A stretch of DNA of 47,435 bases from Acinetobacter sp. ANC 4204 (lineage in GTDB: Bacteria > Pseudomonadota > Gammaproteobacteria > Pseudomonadales > Moraxellaceae): contig NZ_NEFZ01000016.1 in the NCBI RefSeq assembly GCF_002135205.1, positions 1 through 47,435 on the forward strand. The letters run 5' to 3'. Under the pieces are notes generated by a model that was given only the letters and a program-made list of their open reading frames with translations, had not been told where the DNA came from and ran no database searches. A program made the position numbers and the translations under genes. Positions within the stretch are counted from its first letter, which is position 1, and every line of letters starts with the position of its first letter. Positions 17,844-27,022 of the stretch are shown here, piece by piece.

Positions 17844-18263
17844 CTACCCCACCATTAGCGGGGAAAGTTCAGGGGGCGGATGTTGCCCCAGTAAATCAGG
17901 AGCTTGATAGGCATTATGCCAAAAAAATTGTGGCGGTTCTTTTATCTCAAGCGCGAGCGGCAGTTGATAGTTTTTTTCTTTCGGAATAATCAAATGTGCC
18001 ATTGAGGGCAAATGATCTTGATGGTCTTCACCTAATTCAAACTGATCATTTGCCGTTTGAGTATGGTCATCAATACTACTTTGTTGATGTACTTTCGCAT
18101 CCGATACACACAAAGTGGATTGATGATGCCCAAAATGAAAATTTTGTTGCGTCACGACTTGAGTTTTTTGTTCTTCATGGACGCAAAAAGCTGCCGCCAC
18201 GTTCCAAAGACTTTGGAACATGAATAAAGCAACTAAGACGCTAATCCACGTGGTAGAACGCAT
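17844..18263 (-). CDS. czcI: CzcI-like small periplasmic His-rich protein
   Basis: A 139-residue secreted protein. A hydrophobic signal (WISVLVALFMFQSLWNVAAA) is followed by a mature part rich in His, Asp and Gln (HFGHHQSTLCVSDAKVHQQ, GEDHQDHLPSM). Size, signal peptide, His content and position directly before czcCBA match CzcI, which in Cupriavidus is linked to control of the czc system. Sequence conservation in that family is low, so the name rests partly on context. Two Cys and many His residues suggest periplasmic metal buffering or sensing. Confidence 0.72.
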   Translation of the reverse strand: MRSTTWISVLVALFMFQSLWNVAAAFCVHEEQKTQVVTQQNFHFGHHQSTLCVSDAKVHQQSSIDDHTQTANDQFELGEDHQDHLPSMAHLIIPKEKNYQLPLALEIKEPPQFFWHNAYQAPDLLGQHPPPELSPLMVG

Positions 18264-18328
18264 AATGTCGTACTGAAAAAAACTGATGCTATTGTAAAGC
18301 CTAGACTAAGTCTAAGGTCAAGCCTTTT

Positions 18329-19237
18329 TTAATGACTATGTTCGTGTTGGTGTGGATGGCATTCATCATCTTCAATCTGTAAAGTCACTTGGGTAATGCC
18401 GTGCTCATGTCCTAATAACTCCACAGCTTGGTGGTATAAAGCTCTCTGATCTACATCAGGAGCGATCAAATGCGCGGTTAAATGCACATTTTTAGAGGTA
18501 ATGGCCCAAACTTTAAGTTGATGAATCCCTTGTACACCGTCTAAAGCCAACAAGTCATTGCGTAGAGATTCGATATCAATTTCACTTGGTACACCTTCGA
18601 GCAAAATATTGATACTTTGCTTCAGTAGCACCCAAGTTCGAGGTAAGACCCAAAAGCCGATCAACACCGCAATAGCGGTATCTACCCACATCCAACCCGT
18701 GAAATAAATCACCAATGCGCCTATGATCACACCCACAGAGCCCAAGGCGTCACTCAGCACCTCAAGATAAGCCCCTTTCACATTTAAGCTGTCTTGACTG
18801 CTCGACACCAAAATTTTCATTGAAATTAGGTTAATGATTAAACCCAAAACAGCAACGACCAACATGCCCATACTTTGGATTTCGGGGGGCTGGCTAAAAC
18901 GCTGATAGGCTTCATATAAAATGTAAATCGCTACCACAAACAACATCATGGCATTAAACAATGCTGCCAAGATTTCAAACCGTTGATAGCCAAAGGTACG
19001 TTTATCATCGGCAGGTTTTTGTCCAATTTTGATGGCGGCTAAGGCAATCGCCAAAGCAGCAGCATCAGTAAACATATGCGCCGCATCGGACAGTAAGGCT
19101 AAACTTTGTGTGATAAATCCAGCAATAACCTCAACAATTAAAAATGTCGTGGTCAAGGCAAGTGCAAGCGTTAATTTCTTGGCATTTTTTGCAGTCACTT
19201 CAACATGGCTATGATCATGGTTATGAGAACCACTCAT
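18329..19237 (-). CDS. czcD: CzcD-type cation diffusion facilitator
   Basis: A 302-residue CDF transporter with six transmembrane helices and a cytoplasmic C-terminal domain. The N-terminus (GSHNHDHSHVEV) and C-terminus (DDECHPHQHEHSH) are His-rich. TM2 carries SDAAHMFTDAAAL, with the HxxxD metal site, and TM5 carries YLEVLSDALGS. It exports Zn2+, Cd2+ or Co2+ from cytoplasm to periplasm, from where CzcCBA can remove it from the cell. AAGGAG is 6 bases before the ATG. It is the first gene of the leftward czcD-czcI-czcC-czcB-czcA group. Confidence 0.93.
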   Translation of the reverse strand: MSGSHNHDHSHVEVTAKNAKKLTLALALTTTFLIVEVIAGFITQSLALLSDAAHMFTDAAALAIALAAIKIGQKPADDKRTFGYQRFEILAALFNAMMLFVVAIYILYEAYQRFSQPPEIQSMGMLVVAVLGLIINLISMKILVSSSQDSLNVKGAYLEVLSDALGSVGVIIGALVIYFTGWMWVDTAIAVLIGFWVLPRTWVLLKQSINILLEGVPSEIDIESLRNDLLALDGVQGIHQLKVWAITSKNVHLTAHLIAPDVDQRALYHQAVELLGHEHGITQVTLQIEDDECHPHQHEHSH

Positions 19238-19368
19238 GTAGGACTCCTTATCATTTTAATGGATGCAATGCTTTAACATTGAAATCGAAGCTTTTTTTGA
19301 TTTGAAAAATTACTCGATTCAGCATACTCGGTTAAAACAATAAAATCATCCTTCAAGTTTGCCAGTCT

Positions 19369-20208
19369 TTATTTTTGACGCTTTTTCCCAGTCAAAAAGT
19401 TCATGGCTTGTGTATAACCTGTCGGTGTAATGCGTTGTACCAGATCCATAATTTTGGCATCTGTTCCAATTAAGACACGGCGCTCATTTTTTTCCACAGC
19501 CTTTAAAATGGACTGTGCTGCCACATCTGGCGGAGTTTTAAGCATTTTGTTGAAAGAACGGCTAGCACGCTCAGGGTTCATACCTAGCGTACGAATACTG
19601 TCACTCATTCGAGCACTATTGGCGATATTGGTTCGTATACCACCTGGGTGAACACAAGTCGCACTGACACCACAGTTTTCCAGGTCTAGTTCTTGACGTA
19701 GTGCTTCGGTAAAACCACGAACAGCAAATTTTGTCGCATTATAGGCACTCTGGGTAGGCTGTGCAGTGAGTCCAAATAAGCTTGAAATATTCACAATATG
19801 CCCAGCACCACTTTTCTTTAAGTAGGGTAAAAAAGCTTTGGTTCCATACACCACACCCCAAAAATTGATTTTAAAGATCCATTCCGCATCTTCATAGCTC
19901 AAGCCTTCAACAGTACTGGCTAAGGCAACACCTGCATTGTTGAAAATTAAATTGATCTGGCCAAAGTCTTGTTCACATTGTTTGGCCCAGTCTTCAACAG
20001 CTTTGCGGTCTGAAACATCTAGTTTTGTAAGTGTGACCGAAACAGGATAATCTTTGACAAGCTTTAATGTTTCTGCCAAACCTTGCTCATTGACATCACT
20101 GAGTGCTAAATGCGCACCTTGTTTGGCTAATTGAATAGCCAACTGCTGTCCGATACCAGAACCTGCACCTGTGATCGCAGCAACTTTATTCTCAAAATTT
20201 TTCATCAT
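19369..20208 (-). CDS. SDR-family oxidoreductase
   Basis: A 279-residue classical SDR. The cofactor motif TGAGSGIG is at residues 14-21, NNAG near 92, the catalytic Ser in IVNISSLFGL, and YNATK (Tyr/Lys) near 157. The C-terminal extension (PERASRSFNKMLKTPPDVAA, then RVLIGTDAKIMD) is typical of the acyl- or lipid-associated SDRs common in Acinetobacter and mycobacteria. The substrate is unknown. It stands alone between the czc group and a small membrane protein. Either ATG of the opening MMK is possible. Confidence 0.87.
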   Translation of the reverse strand: MMKNFENKVAAITGAGSGIGQQLAIQLAKQGAHLALSDVNEQGLAETLKLVKDYPVSVTLTKLDVSDRKAVEDWAKQCEQDFGQINLIFNNAGVALASTVEGLSYEDAEWIFKINFWGVVYGTKAFLPYLKKSGAGHIVNISSLFGLTAQPTQSAYNATKFAVRGFTEALRQELDLENCGVSATCVHPGGIRTNIANSARMSDSIRTLGMNPERASRSFNKMLKTPPDVAAQSILKAVEKNERRVLIGTDAKIMDLVQRITPTGYTQAMNFLTGKKRQK

Positions 20209-20444
20209 GCTCTCTAGCTATCATTTTAAACTTTATGCTTAGGTCAATTAGGCTAACTCTACACATACAAAGTACCACTGTATTTAATGTACAAAAATTT
20301 AGATCATGAATGAAATGGAATTCTCTCATGGTTCAGTATGTATCAAATTCATAGTGAATATTCTTTCACTTTTGCTTAACAAGCAATAATGAAAATCATA
20401 ACAGTTCTATATATTTGCCAATACGCTGTTATATTTTTTTAATC

Positions 20445-20675
20445 ATGTTCTGTATCTGTTTCATGCTGTCTGTGCTTTGCATAATGTACACATCACCTCA
20501 GTTGAGTGCAGTAACCATGAAAGATCTAGACCCTAAAAAACCAGCAAAATATGCGGATAGTTCTATTTCGGACAAAGCATTTAAAAACATGATTATCTGG
20601 TTTGCTATTTATTGTGGACTATTTTGCTTGGGCGTTATTTTTGTTATTGGAGCAGATAAAAACTATTTATCTTAA
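20445..20675 (+). CDS. hypothetical small membrane protein
   Basis: A frame of up to 76 residues with two hydrophobic segments (FCICFMLSVLCIMY near the start and MIIWFAIYCGLFCLGVIFVI near the end), separated by a polar loop (MKDLDPKKPAKYADSSISDK). No family is recognised. The start is uncertain: ATGs at 20445, 20463 and 20517 are all possible, and none has a good ribosome-binding site. The polar loop and terminal helix look protein-like. Confidence 0.45.
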   Translation: MFCICFMLSVLCIMYTSPQLSAVTMKDLDPKKPAKYADSSISDKAFKNMIIWFAIYCGLFCLGVIFVIGADKNYLS

Positions 20676-20760
20676 AGCAAAGCCATATAGTTGGAAAACA
20701 TGTCTGTAGGCTAAGATGAGAGTTTCAAATCTACATTTTGACTTTAATCTATACTGGTAC

Positions 20761-20789
20761 GAGCTTAAGCTACATATCCGTTTAAGCTC
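20761..20789. terminator. possible terminator hairpin
   Basis: GAGCTTAAGC (20761-20770) pairs with GTTTAAGCTC (20780-20789), with one G-T pair, between the convergent small membrane protein and the EamA transporter. There is no proper T-tract, so its role as a terminator is tentative. Confidence 0.35.
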
Positions 20790-20879
20790 TTCACACGCAG
20801 ATAGAATATGGGTTAATTCCGTATTCCATTTATTTGGTATAACCAATGTCATTACAAATAAATGACAAAGCTTTATTGA

Positions 20880-21767
20880 TTAAGCCCAAATCACTAGAAA
20901 AGCAGCAATCACCACCAAAATAATGCCTAAATGTTCAGCTCGTGCCAGTTTTTCCTTAAAGAAAAAGGCAGAGATCAACATACTAAAAATGATCTCAACC
21001 TGCCCTAATGTTTTAACAATTGGAACAGACTGCATACTCATCGCGCTAAACCAGCCCAATGAAGCAAGGAAACTACATAAACTGACGCGAAATGTAAGTC
21101 CCACTCGCTGCCACATCGCCCATAAAGTAACACGACGAAATATACCTAAGTAAATTAAGAGCAATGAACACTGTGTACCAATCACACAGATAAGAACCCA
21201 CGCCGCACGGTGAATAAACGGTAAATTAGTGAGTTCTAAACTGGCTTCACGTACCAAAAGCGATGTGATAGCAAAACATAAGCCACTACCGATACCTATA
21301 CATAAGGTCTGTAATGAAAAATCGGAAAAGCCGCGACCTTTGGACATGAGGAATACTGCAAAACCGCCAATCACGACTCCTACCCAGCCTAAAATGCTCA
21401 AGTGATCAGATAAAAAGATAACTGCAACAATTGCTGCCAAAATGGCCTCACTTTTAGCAAGCCCAACACCAATTGCATAGTTTTTTTGTTTAAATAACTG
21501 AACCATTAATGCAGTTGCAGCAATTTGGCTAATTGCAGCAACAAAGATATAAGTGGCAAAACGTGGATTAAAATGAACAACTTCAACAATAGGTTGAAAA
21601 TGATAAAGACTCACGATGTATATAAATGCCAAAGGTAAAGCAAAAATAAACCTTGCGAGTGTTACACCATATACATCGACAGTCGTACTGAGTTGCTTTT
21701 GGAAAGCATTTCGCCAAGCCTGCATAAATGCAGCCATAAGCGTAAAAAGAATCCATGTAACTCCCAT
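20880..21767 (-). CDS. DMT-superfamily (EamA) transporter
   Basis: A 295-residue protein with ten predicted membrane helices in two EamA repeats (first ending near LGWVGVVIGGFAVFLMS, second ending LGIILVVIAAFLVIWA). Members export amino acids, nucleobases and other small metabolites by proton antiport. The ATG at 21767 is preceded by an in-frame TTG. It lies about 107 bp downstream of the amidohydrolase/ABC-importer operon on the same strand, so it may export a product or excess purine from that pathway. That link rests on position only. Confidence 0.85.
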   Translation of the reverse strand: MGVTWILFTLMAAFMQAWRNAFQKQLSTTVDVYGVTLARFIFALPLAFIYIVSLYHFQPIVEVVHFNPRFATYIFVAAISQIAATALMVQLFKQKNYAIGVGLAKSEAILAAIVAVIFLSDHLSILGWVGVVIGGFAVFLMSKGRGFSDFSLQTLCIGIGSGLCFAITSLLVREASLELTNLPFIHRAAWVLICVIGTQCSLLLIYLGIFRRVTLWAMWQRVGLTFRVSLCSFLASLGWFSAMSMQSVPIVKTLGQVEIIFSMLISAFFFKEKLARAEHLGIILVVIAAFLVIWA

Positions 21768-21874
21768 CAAGCACCCAATATGTCATTACTTATAAAACAT
21801 AATTTACCTGCTTAAAGGCAGAACATGTACTTTATTTTCATGACTTATTATTATGTGATGAATAACTTAAGTTC

Positions 21875-23248
21875 TCATCCAATTTCACGTTGTAACTCAT
21901 TGACAGCATTCCCACGAAGACTAAGCCAATCTTCACGTCTTTTAAACAGTAATGGCGCTGCTCGATTCACCTGATCAATTAAATGCTGTAAGTCAGCATT
22001 CATTAGCTTGCCATTTTGTACGACTGTTTGACCTGCCACCATGGTCATGACAACATCTTGACCCTGAACTGCATGTACTAAATTATGATGTAAATTGAAT
22101 AATTTCCCTTCACCAATTAAAGGGGTCATTCGTGGCGTTGCTGTTTTTATTGCAATAATATCTGCCTGCTTCCCTGTTTCAATAGAACCGATGCTTTCTT
22201 GCATACCTAAAGCTTTAGCCCCAAGAGTTGTCGCCATTTTACATACAGACCATGCATCTAGTGCGGAAGCATCTAAATTTGCAAATTTTGCCAACAATGA
22301 TGCAGTTTTCATCTCTTCAAACATATCTAAATTATTATTTTCTTTTTCACCATCTGTTCCCAAACCAACCGCTACCCCTTTAGCTAACATTTCTCGAATA
22401 GGTGCTGCACCTGATGCTAATTTCATATTCGATATTGGATTATGTGCCACTCCCACCTGATAGTTTTTTAAGATGTCGATTTCTGTGGAGTTAGCCCATA
22501 CACAATGCGCCAATAAGCATTGCGGTGCATCGAGTAAACCAAGTTGTTCTAAGGTTTGAATGGGGCGTTTGTTATAGCGTTTAAGGTTTTCTTCAACATC
22601 AAACTTACTTTCATTACTATGCGTATGAAAGCCTGTTTGGTAGTCCTGACATAAGTGTTGTATACGTTTTAATGCTTGCTCTTCTGCATAAAATAAATGC
22701 TCCAAACCCACCCAAACATTGATACGACCATTTGCACCTTGATGCCACTGCTGAATCAACACTTCATTGCTATGCAACGTTTCAAAATAATTATGATCAG
22801 GATGCTCTGCGACATAAGGCACCAGTACTGCACGAATACCTAGTTCCTTGGCAGCTTCAGCACTGCCATCCATAAACCGCCACATATCCACAATCGTTGT
22901 TGTGCCAGAAAGTAGCGCTTCCGCATAGCACAGATAAGATGCCATTTTCGCATCTTCAGGTAATAAAACCCGGTGCATTGGGTCGATAAACTGCTGTAAC
23001 CAGTCCCATACAGGTAAACCTTCGGCAGTACCTCGCAGTAAACCTGAGTGACAGTGTGTATTCACAAGGCCTGGCATGAGCACAGCATCTGCATAATGTT
23101 CTACCACTAGATTAGGGAATTGAGCACGGATCTCTTCCAGTTTACCAACCTGCTGAATCAAAGTACCCTCTACAACAATGGCACCATTTTTGATGCAATC
23201 CAAATTTTGATTCATGGTGAGTACATAATCTGCACTTAATATTTTCAT
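21875..23248 (-). CDS. ATZ/TRZ-type amidohydrolase (deaminase)
   Basis: A 457-residue metal-dependent hydrolase of the amidohydrolase superfamily. The N-terminal beta-sandwich (SADYVLTMNQ) leads to the HxH site (MPGLVNTHCHSGLLRG), a third metal His with catalytic Glu (GFHTHSNESKFDVEENLKRY), a fourth His (LLAHCVW) and the catalytic Asp (GLGTDGEKENNNLDMFEEM). The pattern is close to MTA/SAH-deaminase and TrzN-like members, which deaminate or hydrolyse purine or triazine rings. It closes the ABC-importer operon, 21 bp after the second permease, so its substrate is probably what the importer brings in. GAGAAAGCT precedes the ATG. Confidence 0.85.
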   Translation of the reverse strand: MKILSADYVLTMNQNLDCIKNGAIVVEGTLIQQVGKLEEIRAQFPNLVVEHYADAVLMPGLVNTHCHSGLLRGTAEGLPVWDWLQQFIDPMHRVLLPEDAKMASYLCYAEALLSGTTTIVDMWRFMDGSAEAAKELGIRAVLVPYVAEHPDHNYFETLHSNEVLIQQWHQGANGRINVWVGLEHLFYAEEQALKRIQHLCQDYQTGFHTHSNESKFDVEENLKRYNKRPIQTLEQLGLLDAPQCLLAHCVWANSTEIDILKNYQVGVAHNPISNMKLASGAAPIREMLAKGVAVGLGTDGEKENNNLDMFEEMKTASLLAKFANLDASALDAWSVCKMATTLGAKALGMQESIGSIETGKQADIIAIKTATPRMTPLIGEGKLFNLHHNLVHAVQGQDVVMTMVAGQTVVQNGKLMNADLQHLIDQVNRAAPLLFKRREDWLSLRGNAVNELQREIG

Positions 23249-23269
23249 AGCTTTCTCAATGGATCCAAT

Positions 23270-24190
23270 TTAAGGGGTAAATGTTTTGCCAAGTGATGCA
23301 GGTAAATTCAGCTTCAACAGTTTTTTATCTCGAGAAATCACCACCAAGACCACTATCGTTGCAACATATGGCAGCGCGGACAAAAGCTCATTGGGAATGC
23401 TTAAACCCAATGCTTGAGCATGAAACTGTAAAATTGTCACTCCACCAAAAAGATAAGCACCCAACATTAAACGTGCTGGTTTCCAAGCAGCAAAAACCAC
23501 TAAAGCAATTGCAATCCACCCGCGCCCCGCAACCATGTTTTCAATCCACATTGGGGTATAAACAGTCGATAAAAATGCCCCCCCAATACCTGCCATTGCC
23601 CCACCAAATAAAACAGCACAGTAACGAATACCTAGAACGTTATAACCCATTGCATGTGCACTTTCAGGTGACTCCCCAACTGCTTTAAGTAACAGCCCTA
23701 AACGCGTCTTTGCCAAGACCCACCAAACAAATACAAAGGCCAAAATGGATAAATACACCACATAGTTTTGTTGAAATAAGATGGGGCCAATCAATGGAAT
23801 ATCTGACAACACAGGTATATTTAAATTTTGTAGTCCGGGTAAAGCCGTACTGACATAGTTCTGTCCAATAAATGCAGAAATACCGATACCAAAAATAGTA
23901 AGGGCTAAGCCACAAGCAGATTGATTGGTACTGAGTGAGAGTGTAAAAAATGCAAAAATCAAAGACATCAACATCCCAGCCAAAGCCCCGACTAACAATG
24001 CGCTGGCTACGCTGGCCTCATACTGGGCTGCAAAAGCAAAACCCGCAATTGCTCCGACCAACATCATGCCTTCGACACCTAAGTTAATTACCCCAGTACG
24101 TTCAGCAACTAACTCCCCCAAACCAGCAAAAACCAGAGGAGTTGCAGCTGCAATCGTACCTGCCAAAATAGCGGTTACTTCTATACTCAT
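23270..24190 (-). CDS. ABC importer permease, nucleoside/purine type (YufQ-like)
   Basis: A 306-residue inner-membrane permease of the BPD-transp-2 family (same family as RbsC and YufQ/NupQ). About eight or more helices are visible. The conserved block GLGELVAERTGVINLGVEGMMLVGA and the coupling region ESPESAHAMGYNVLGIRY are typical of the BMP-dependent nucleoside importers. It pairs with the larger permease 21 bp upstream. Both belong to the operon binding protein-ATPase-permease-permease-amidohydrolase. The nucleobase or nucleoside specificity is inferred from family members. Confidence 0.88.
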   Translation of the reverse strand: MSIEVTAILAGTIAAATPLVFAGLGELVAERTGVINLGVEGMMLVGAIAGFAFAAQYEASVASALLVGALAGMLMSLIFAFFTLSLSTNQSACGLALTIFGIGISAFIGQNYVSTALPGLQNLNIPVLSDIPLIGPILFQQNYVVYLSILAFVFVWWVLAKTRLGLLLKAVGESPESAHAMGYNVLGIRYCAVLFGGAMAGIGGAFLSTVYTPMWIENMVAGRGWIAIALVVFAAWKPARLMLGAYLFGGVTILQFHAQALGLSIPNELLSALPYVATIVVLVVISRDKKLLKLNLPASLGKTFTP

Positions 24191-24211
24191 AATGAACTTT
24201 CCTCTCTAAGT

Positions 24212-25312
24212 TTACGCAACAGTTGGGTCAGTTTCTGACATCTTTGATTTGAGCTTCTTTTTTGCAAACCGATAACGTTTTTCTATCAACACATCTGAAG
24301 CTAATAAAAAGAACAGCAATAGACCTTGGAAAATCCCTGTAATAGCAACAGATAATTGCAGTTCCATTTGCGCCATTTCACCGCCCAAATAAAGTAAAGC
24401 CATTAAAAAACCAGAGAGTACAATTCCAATAGGATTTAAACGACCTAAATAAGCCACGATGATGGCTGCATAACCATAGCCTGGTGAAATATTTGGATTT
24501 AACTGTCCAATCGGTCCTGCAACCTCACAAAGACCTGCGATACCCGCCATAAAACCAGATAACCCTAAACTAAGCCAGACCGCTTTTTTTGATGAAAAGC
24601 CAGCATATTTTGCAGCCATCGGTGCTTGACCACTGACTTCTAACTTATAAGCACTCATGCTTTTTTTAATAAACACCCAAAAAATAACCACAGCAAGAAA
24701 GGTAATAAAAATCGAAGCATTCACACGAGTACCTTCAATGACAAAAGGCAAAGTCGCACTTTCATTGAACATGAATGATTGTGGAAAGTTCATACCATCT
24801 GGGTCTCGCCACGGCCCATTCACCAGATACAACAAAACAAAAAGCGCAACATAGTTCATCATTAAGGTCGTAAGGGTCTCTTCTGCATTAAAATGTGTTT
24901 TCAAAAATGCAGGAATCAGTCCCCAAAATGCACCACCAATGGCCCCCATGACCACCATTAAAGGGAGGATCCACCAACCTGTATGGTCATGAAATAAAAT
25001 TGCAATTCCGCCACCAAAAATAGCCCCCATAGTCAGTTGACCTTCGGCACCGATATTGAATAGTTTTGCGCGAAAGCCAATCGCTAAGCCAAGTGCGATG
25101 AGAATTAATGGGCTGGCTTTAATGGTGAGCTCACTGAGGTTATATAGTGAAGTTAGCGGTTCAACAAAAAAGATATACAGTGCGCGCGCAGGATCTACCC
25201 CAAGCATCAGAAACAGTAAGCTACTGACCACTAGCATTGCACTTAGTGCAATAACAGGTGATAACCATTTCATGACTTGAGAAGGCTTTTCTCTAGGTTC
25301 TAATAAATACAT
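24212..25312 (-). CDS. ABC importer permease, nucleoside/purine type (YufP-like)
   Basis: A 366-residue permease and partner of the following one. The N-terminal helix (LSPVIALSAMLVVSSLLFLM) and the block LAIGFRAKLFNIGAEGQLTMGAIFGG match the first permease of BMP/YufNOPQ-type importers. EVSGQAPMAAKYAGFSSKKA is the cytoplasmic coupling loop that contacts the ATPase. AAGGTGG precedes the ATG. It lies 23 bp after the ATPase gene. Confidence 0.88.
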   Translation of the reverse strand: MYLLEPREKPSQVMKWLSPVIALSAMLVVSSLLFLMLGVDPARALYIFFVEPLTSLYNLSELTIKASPLILIALGLAIGFRAKLFNIGAEGQLTMGAIFGGGIAILFHDHTGWWILPLMVVMGAIGGAFWGLIPAFLKTHFNAEETLTTLMMNYVALFVLLYLVNGPWRDPDGMNFPQSFMFNESATLPFVIEGTRVNASIFITFLAVVIFWVFIKKSMSAYKLEVSGQAPMAAKYAGFSSKKAVWLSLGLSGFMAGIAGLCEVAGPIGQLNPNISPGYGYAAIIVAYLGRLNPIGIVLSGFLMALLYLGGEMAQMELQLSVAITGIFQGLLLFFLLASDVLIEKRYRFAKKKLKSKMSETDPTVA

Positions 25313-25335
25313 GTGACCACCTTTAGATGAAATGA

Positions 25336-26931
25336 TTAAGCTTGAACTTGTTGTGAATGAGCTAAATCTACAGTGTGTGCAACACTGGTAATCCCTGACA
25401 TCAACAACCCAATTTGTTCTGCATTGGTACTACGGGTCTGCATAGGTTCGGATAGTTTTCCAGCAGCCAATACACAAATGTAATCACTAATTTCAAACAA
25501 TTCTTCGAGCTCTTCAGAAATCACCAAAATCGCAACGCCTTGTCTAGATAAATCAATCAATGTTTGTCGAATAAACATTGATGCTCCTACGTCAACGCCC
25601 CAAGTGGGTTGAGAAATAATGAGAACTTTGGGCTGTTGTAAAATTTCTCGACCCACGATGAATTTTTGTAAGTTACCACCTGAAAGTGAGCGTGCTTCTG
25701 CTTGTGCACCAGAAGCCTTTACACTAAATTTTTCAATACATTTTTCTGCAAATAGTTTGGTTTTTTCAAAGTTAATCAGTCCAAATTTAGTCAAACCCTG
25801 CCTAAATGCAGTCAATAGCGCATTTTCAGACAGTGTCATATTGGGTACAGCACCTCGCCCTAAACGTTCTTCGGGGACAAAGCCTAAGCCCAAATCACGA
25901 CGTGCACCTGCGGATATCTTGCCGACATTTTGCCCCTCTAGATAAATGCTGCCATTTGTGGTTATTTTCTCTCCAGAGATTAAAGACAAAAGTTCTGCTT
26001 GCCCATTGCCTGAAATGCCTGCAATACCGAGGATCTCTCCCGCTTTTAAGTTCAGGCTGATATTTTCTAGCGCAACACCGAAAGGATCATCTGTGGGTTG
26101 ATTTAAACTCGAAACCTCAAACAATATTTGCTTCTCACCTAGATATTCATCGTGAATATACGTAGGTAACTCACGTCCAATCATTAAACGCGCCAGATCA
26201 CTGGTACTATTTTCTTCTGGTCTAACATGGCCTGTAACTTTACCATTTCGTAAAATGGTTGCTTCATCACATAACTCTTTAATTTCATGAAGTTTATGAC
26301 TGATATATAAAATAGAGACACCTTGTGAAGCGAGTAATTTCAATGTCTTAAATAATTGTTGAACCGCTTGTGGAGTAAGTACTGAGGTTGGTTCATCTAA
26401 AATAATGAGGGAGGGGCTTTGTAATAGACAGCGGATAATTTCCACACGTTGCCGTTCGCCCACTGAGAGTGAATACACTTCACGGCGCGGATCAACAGGT
26501 AAACCGTATTGTTCAGATACTGCAATGATTTTCTCATTGAGCGTTTTTATGTCAATTTTCTCATCGAGACCAAGTTGAATATTTTCTGCAACAGTTAAAG
26601 TCTCAAACAAAGAGAAATGCTGATAAACCATGCCAATGCCCAATTTTCTCGCTGTCGAAGGGCTATCTATTTTGACTTCTTTACCATTCCAAAGAATTTG
26701 GCCTTCATCGGCTTTGGTCGCACCATAAATAATTTTCATGAGTGTGCTTTTTCCAGCACCATTTTCGCCTAAGATGGCATGGATTTGACCCGCATGAACT
26801 TTGAGATGAATTTGATCATTTGCACGTAGCGAATTATAACTTTTGCAAATATTAATTAACTCTAAGCGAGTACTTGCTTGTTGAGGTTCTCTATGCATGA
26901 CCTTAGTGATATGACTGTCTGGTGTATTCAT
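25336..26931 (-). CDS. ABC importer tandem ATP-binding protein (YufO-like)
   Basis: A 531-residue protein with two fused nucleotide-binding domains, as in sugar and nucleoside importers (RbsA/YufO). Domain 1 has Walker A GENGAGKST, signature LSVGERQRV and Walker B LIILDEPTSVL. Domain 2 has a degenerate Walker A (GISGNGQAE), signature LSGGNLQKF and a substituted Walker B (LIISQPTWGVD, with Gln for the catalytic Glu), so only one site is likely to hydrolyse ATP, as is usual in this family. It energises the two downstream permeases. It follows the first binding-protein gene across a hairpin. Confidence 0.92.
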   Translation of the reverse strand: MNTPDSHITKVMHREPQQASTRLELINICKSYNSLRANDQIHLKVHAGQIHAILGENGAGKSTLMKIIYGATKADEGQILWNGKEVKIDSPSTARKLGIGMVYQHFSLFETLTVAENIQLGLDEKIDIKTLNEKIIAVSEQYGLPVDPRREVYSLSVGERQRVEIIRCLLQSPSLIILDEPTSVLTPQAVQQLFKTLKLLASQGVSILYISHKLHEIKELCDEATILRNGKVTGHVRPEENSTSDLARLMIGRELPTYIHDEYLGEKQILFEVSSLNQPTDDPFGVALENISLNLKAGEILGIAGISGNGQAELLSLISGEKITTNGSIYLEGQNVGKISAGARRDLGLGFVPEERLGRGAVPNMTLSENALLTAFRQGLTKFGLINFEKTKLFAEKCIEKFSVKASGAQAEARSLSGGNLQKFIVGREILQQPKVLIISQPTWGVDVGASMFIRQTLIDLSRQGVAILVISEELEELFEISDYICVLAAGKLSEPMQTRSTNAEQIGLLMSGITSVAHTVDLAHSQQVQA

Positions 26932-26964
26932 GATTGTGATGCTCTTTCGAATCTCTGCATTGAA

Positions 26965-26997
26965 TGTCCATTCAGCTCGTATCGTACTAAATGGACA
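26965..26997 (-). other. intercistronic hairpin between binding protein and ATPase genes
   Basis: TGTCCATT (26965-26972) pairs with AATGGACA (26990-26997) in the 91-bp gap after the binding-protein gene. There is no T-tract, so an mRNA-stabilising or partial-attenuation role is more likely than termination. This is common where the binding protein is needed in excess. Confidence 0.4.
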
Positions 26998-27022
26998 AAA
27001 CCGTGACGTCTCAAACGATGCG

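Noticed and set aside
20667..20852. 61-codon leftward ORF
   Set aside because: It overlaps the end of the small membrane protein, has no ribosome-binding site and its composition is not protein-like.
22095..22460. 121-codon rightward ORF inside the amidohydrolase gene
   Set aside because: It is an antisense shadow of a well-conserved coding region with no start signal.
23281..23688. 135-codon rightward ORF inside the permease gene
   Set aside because: It is antisense to a strongly recognised permease, and its composition does not resemble a folded protein.
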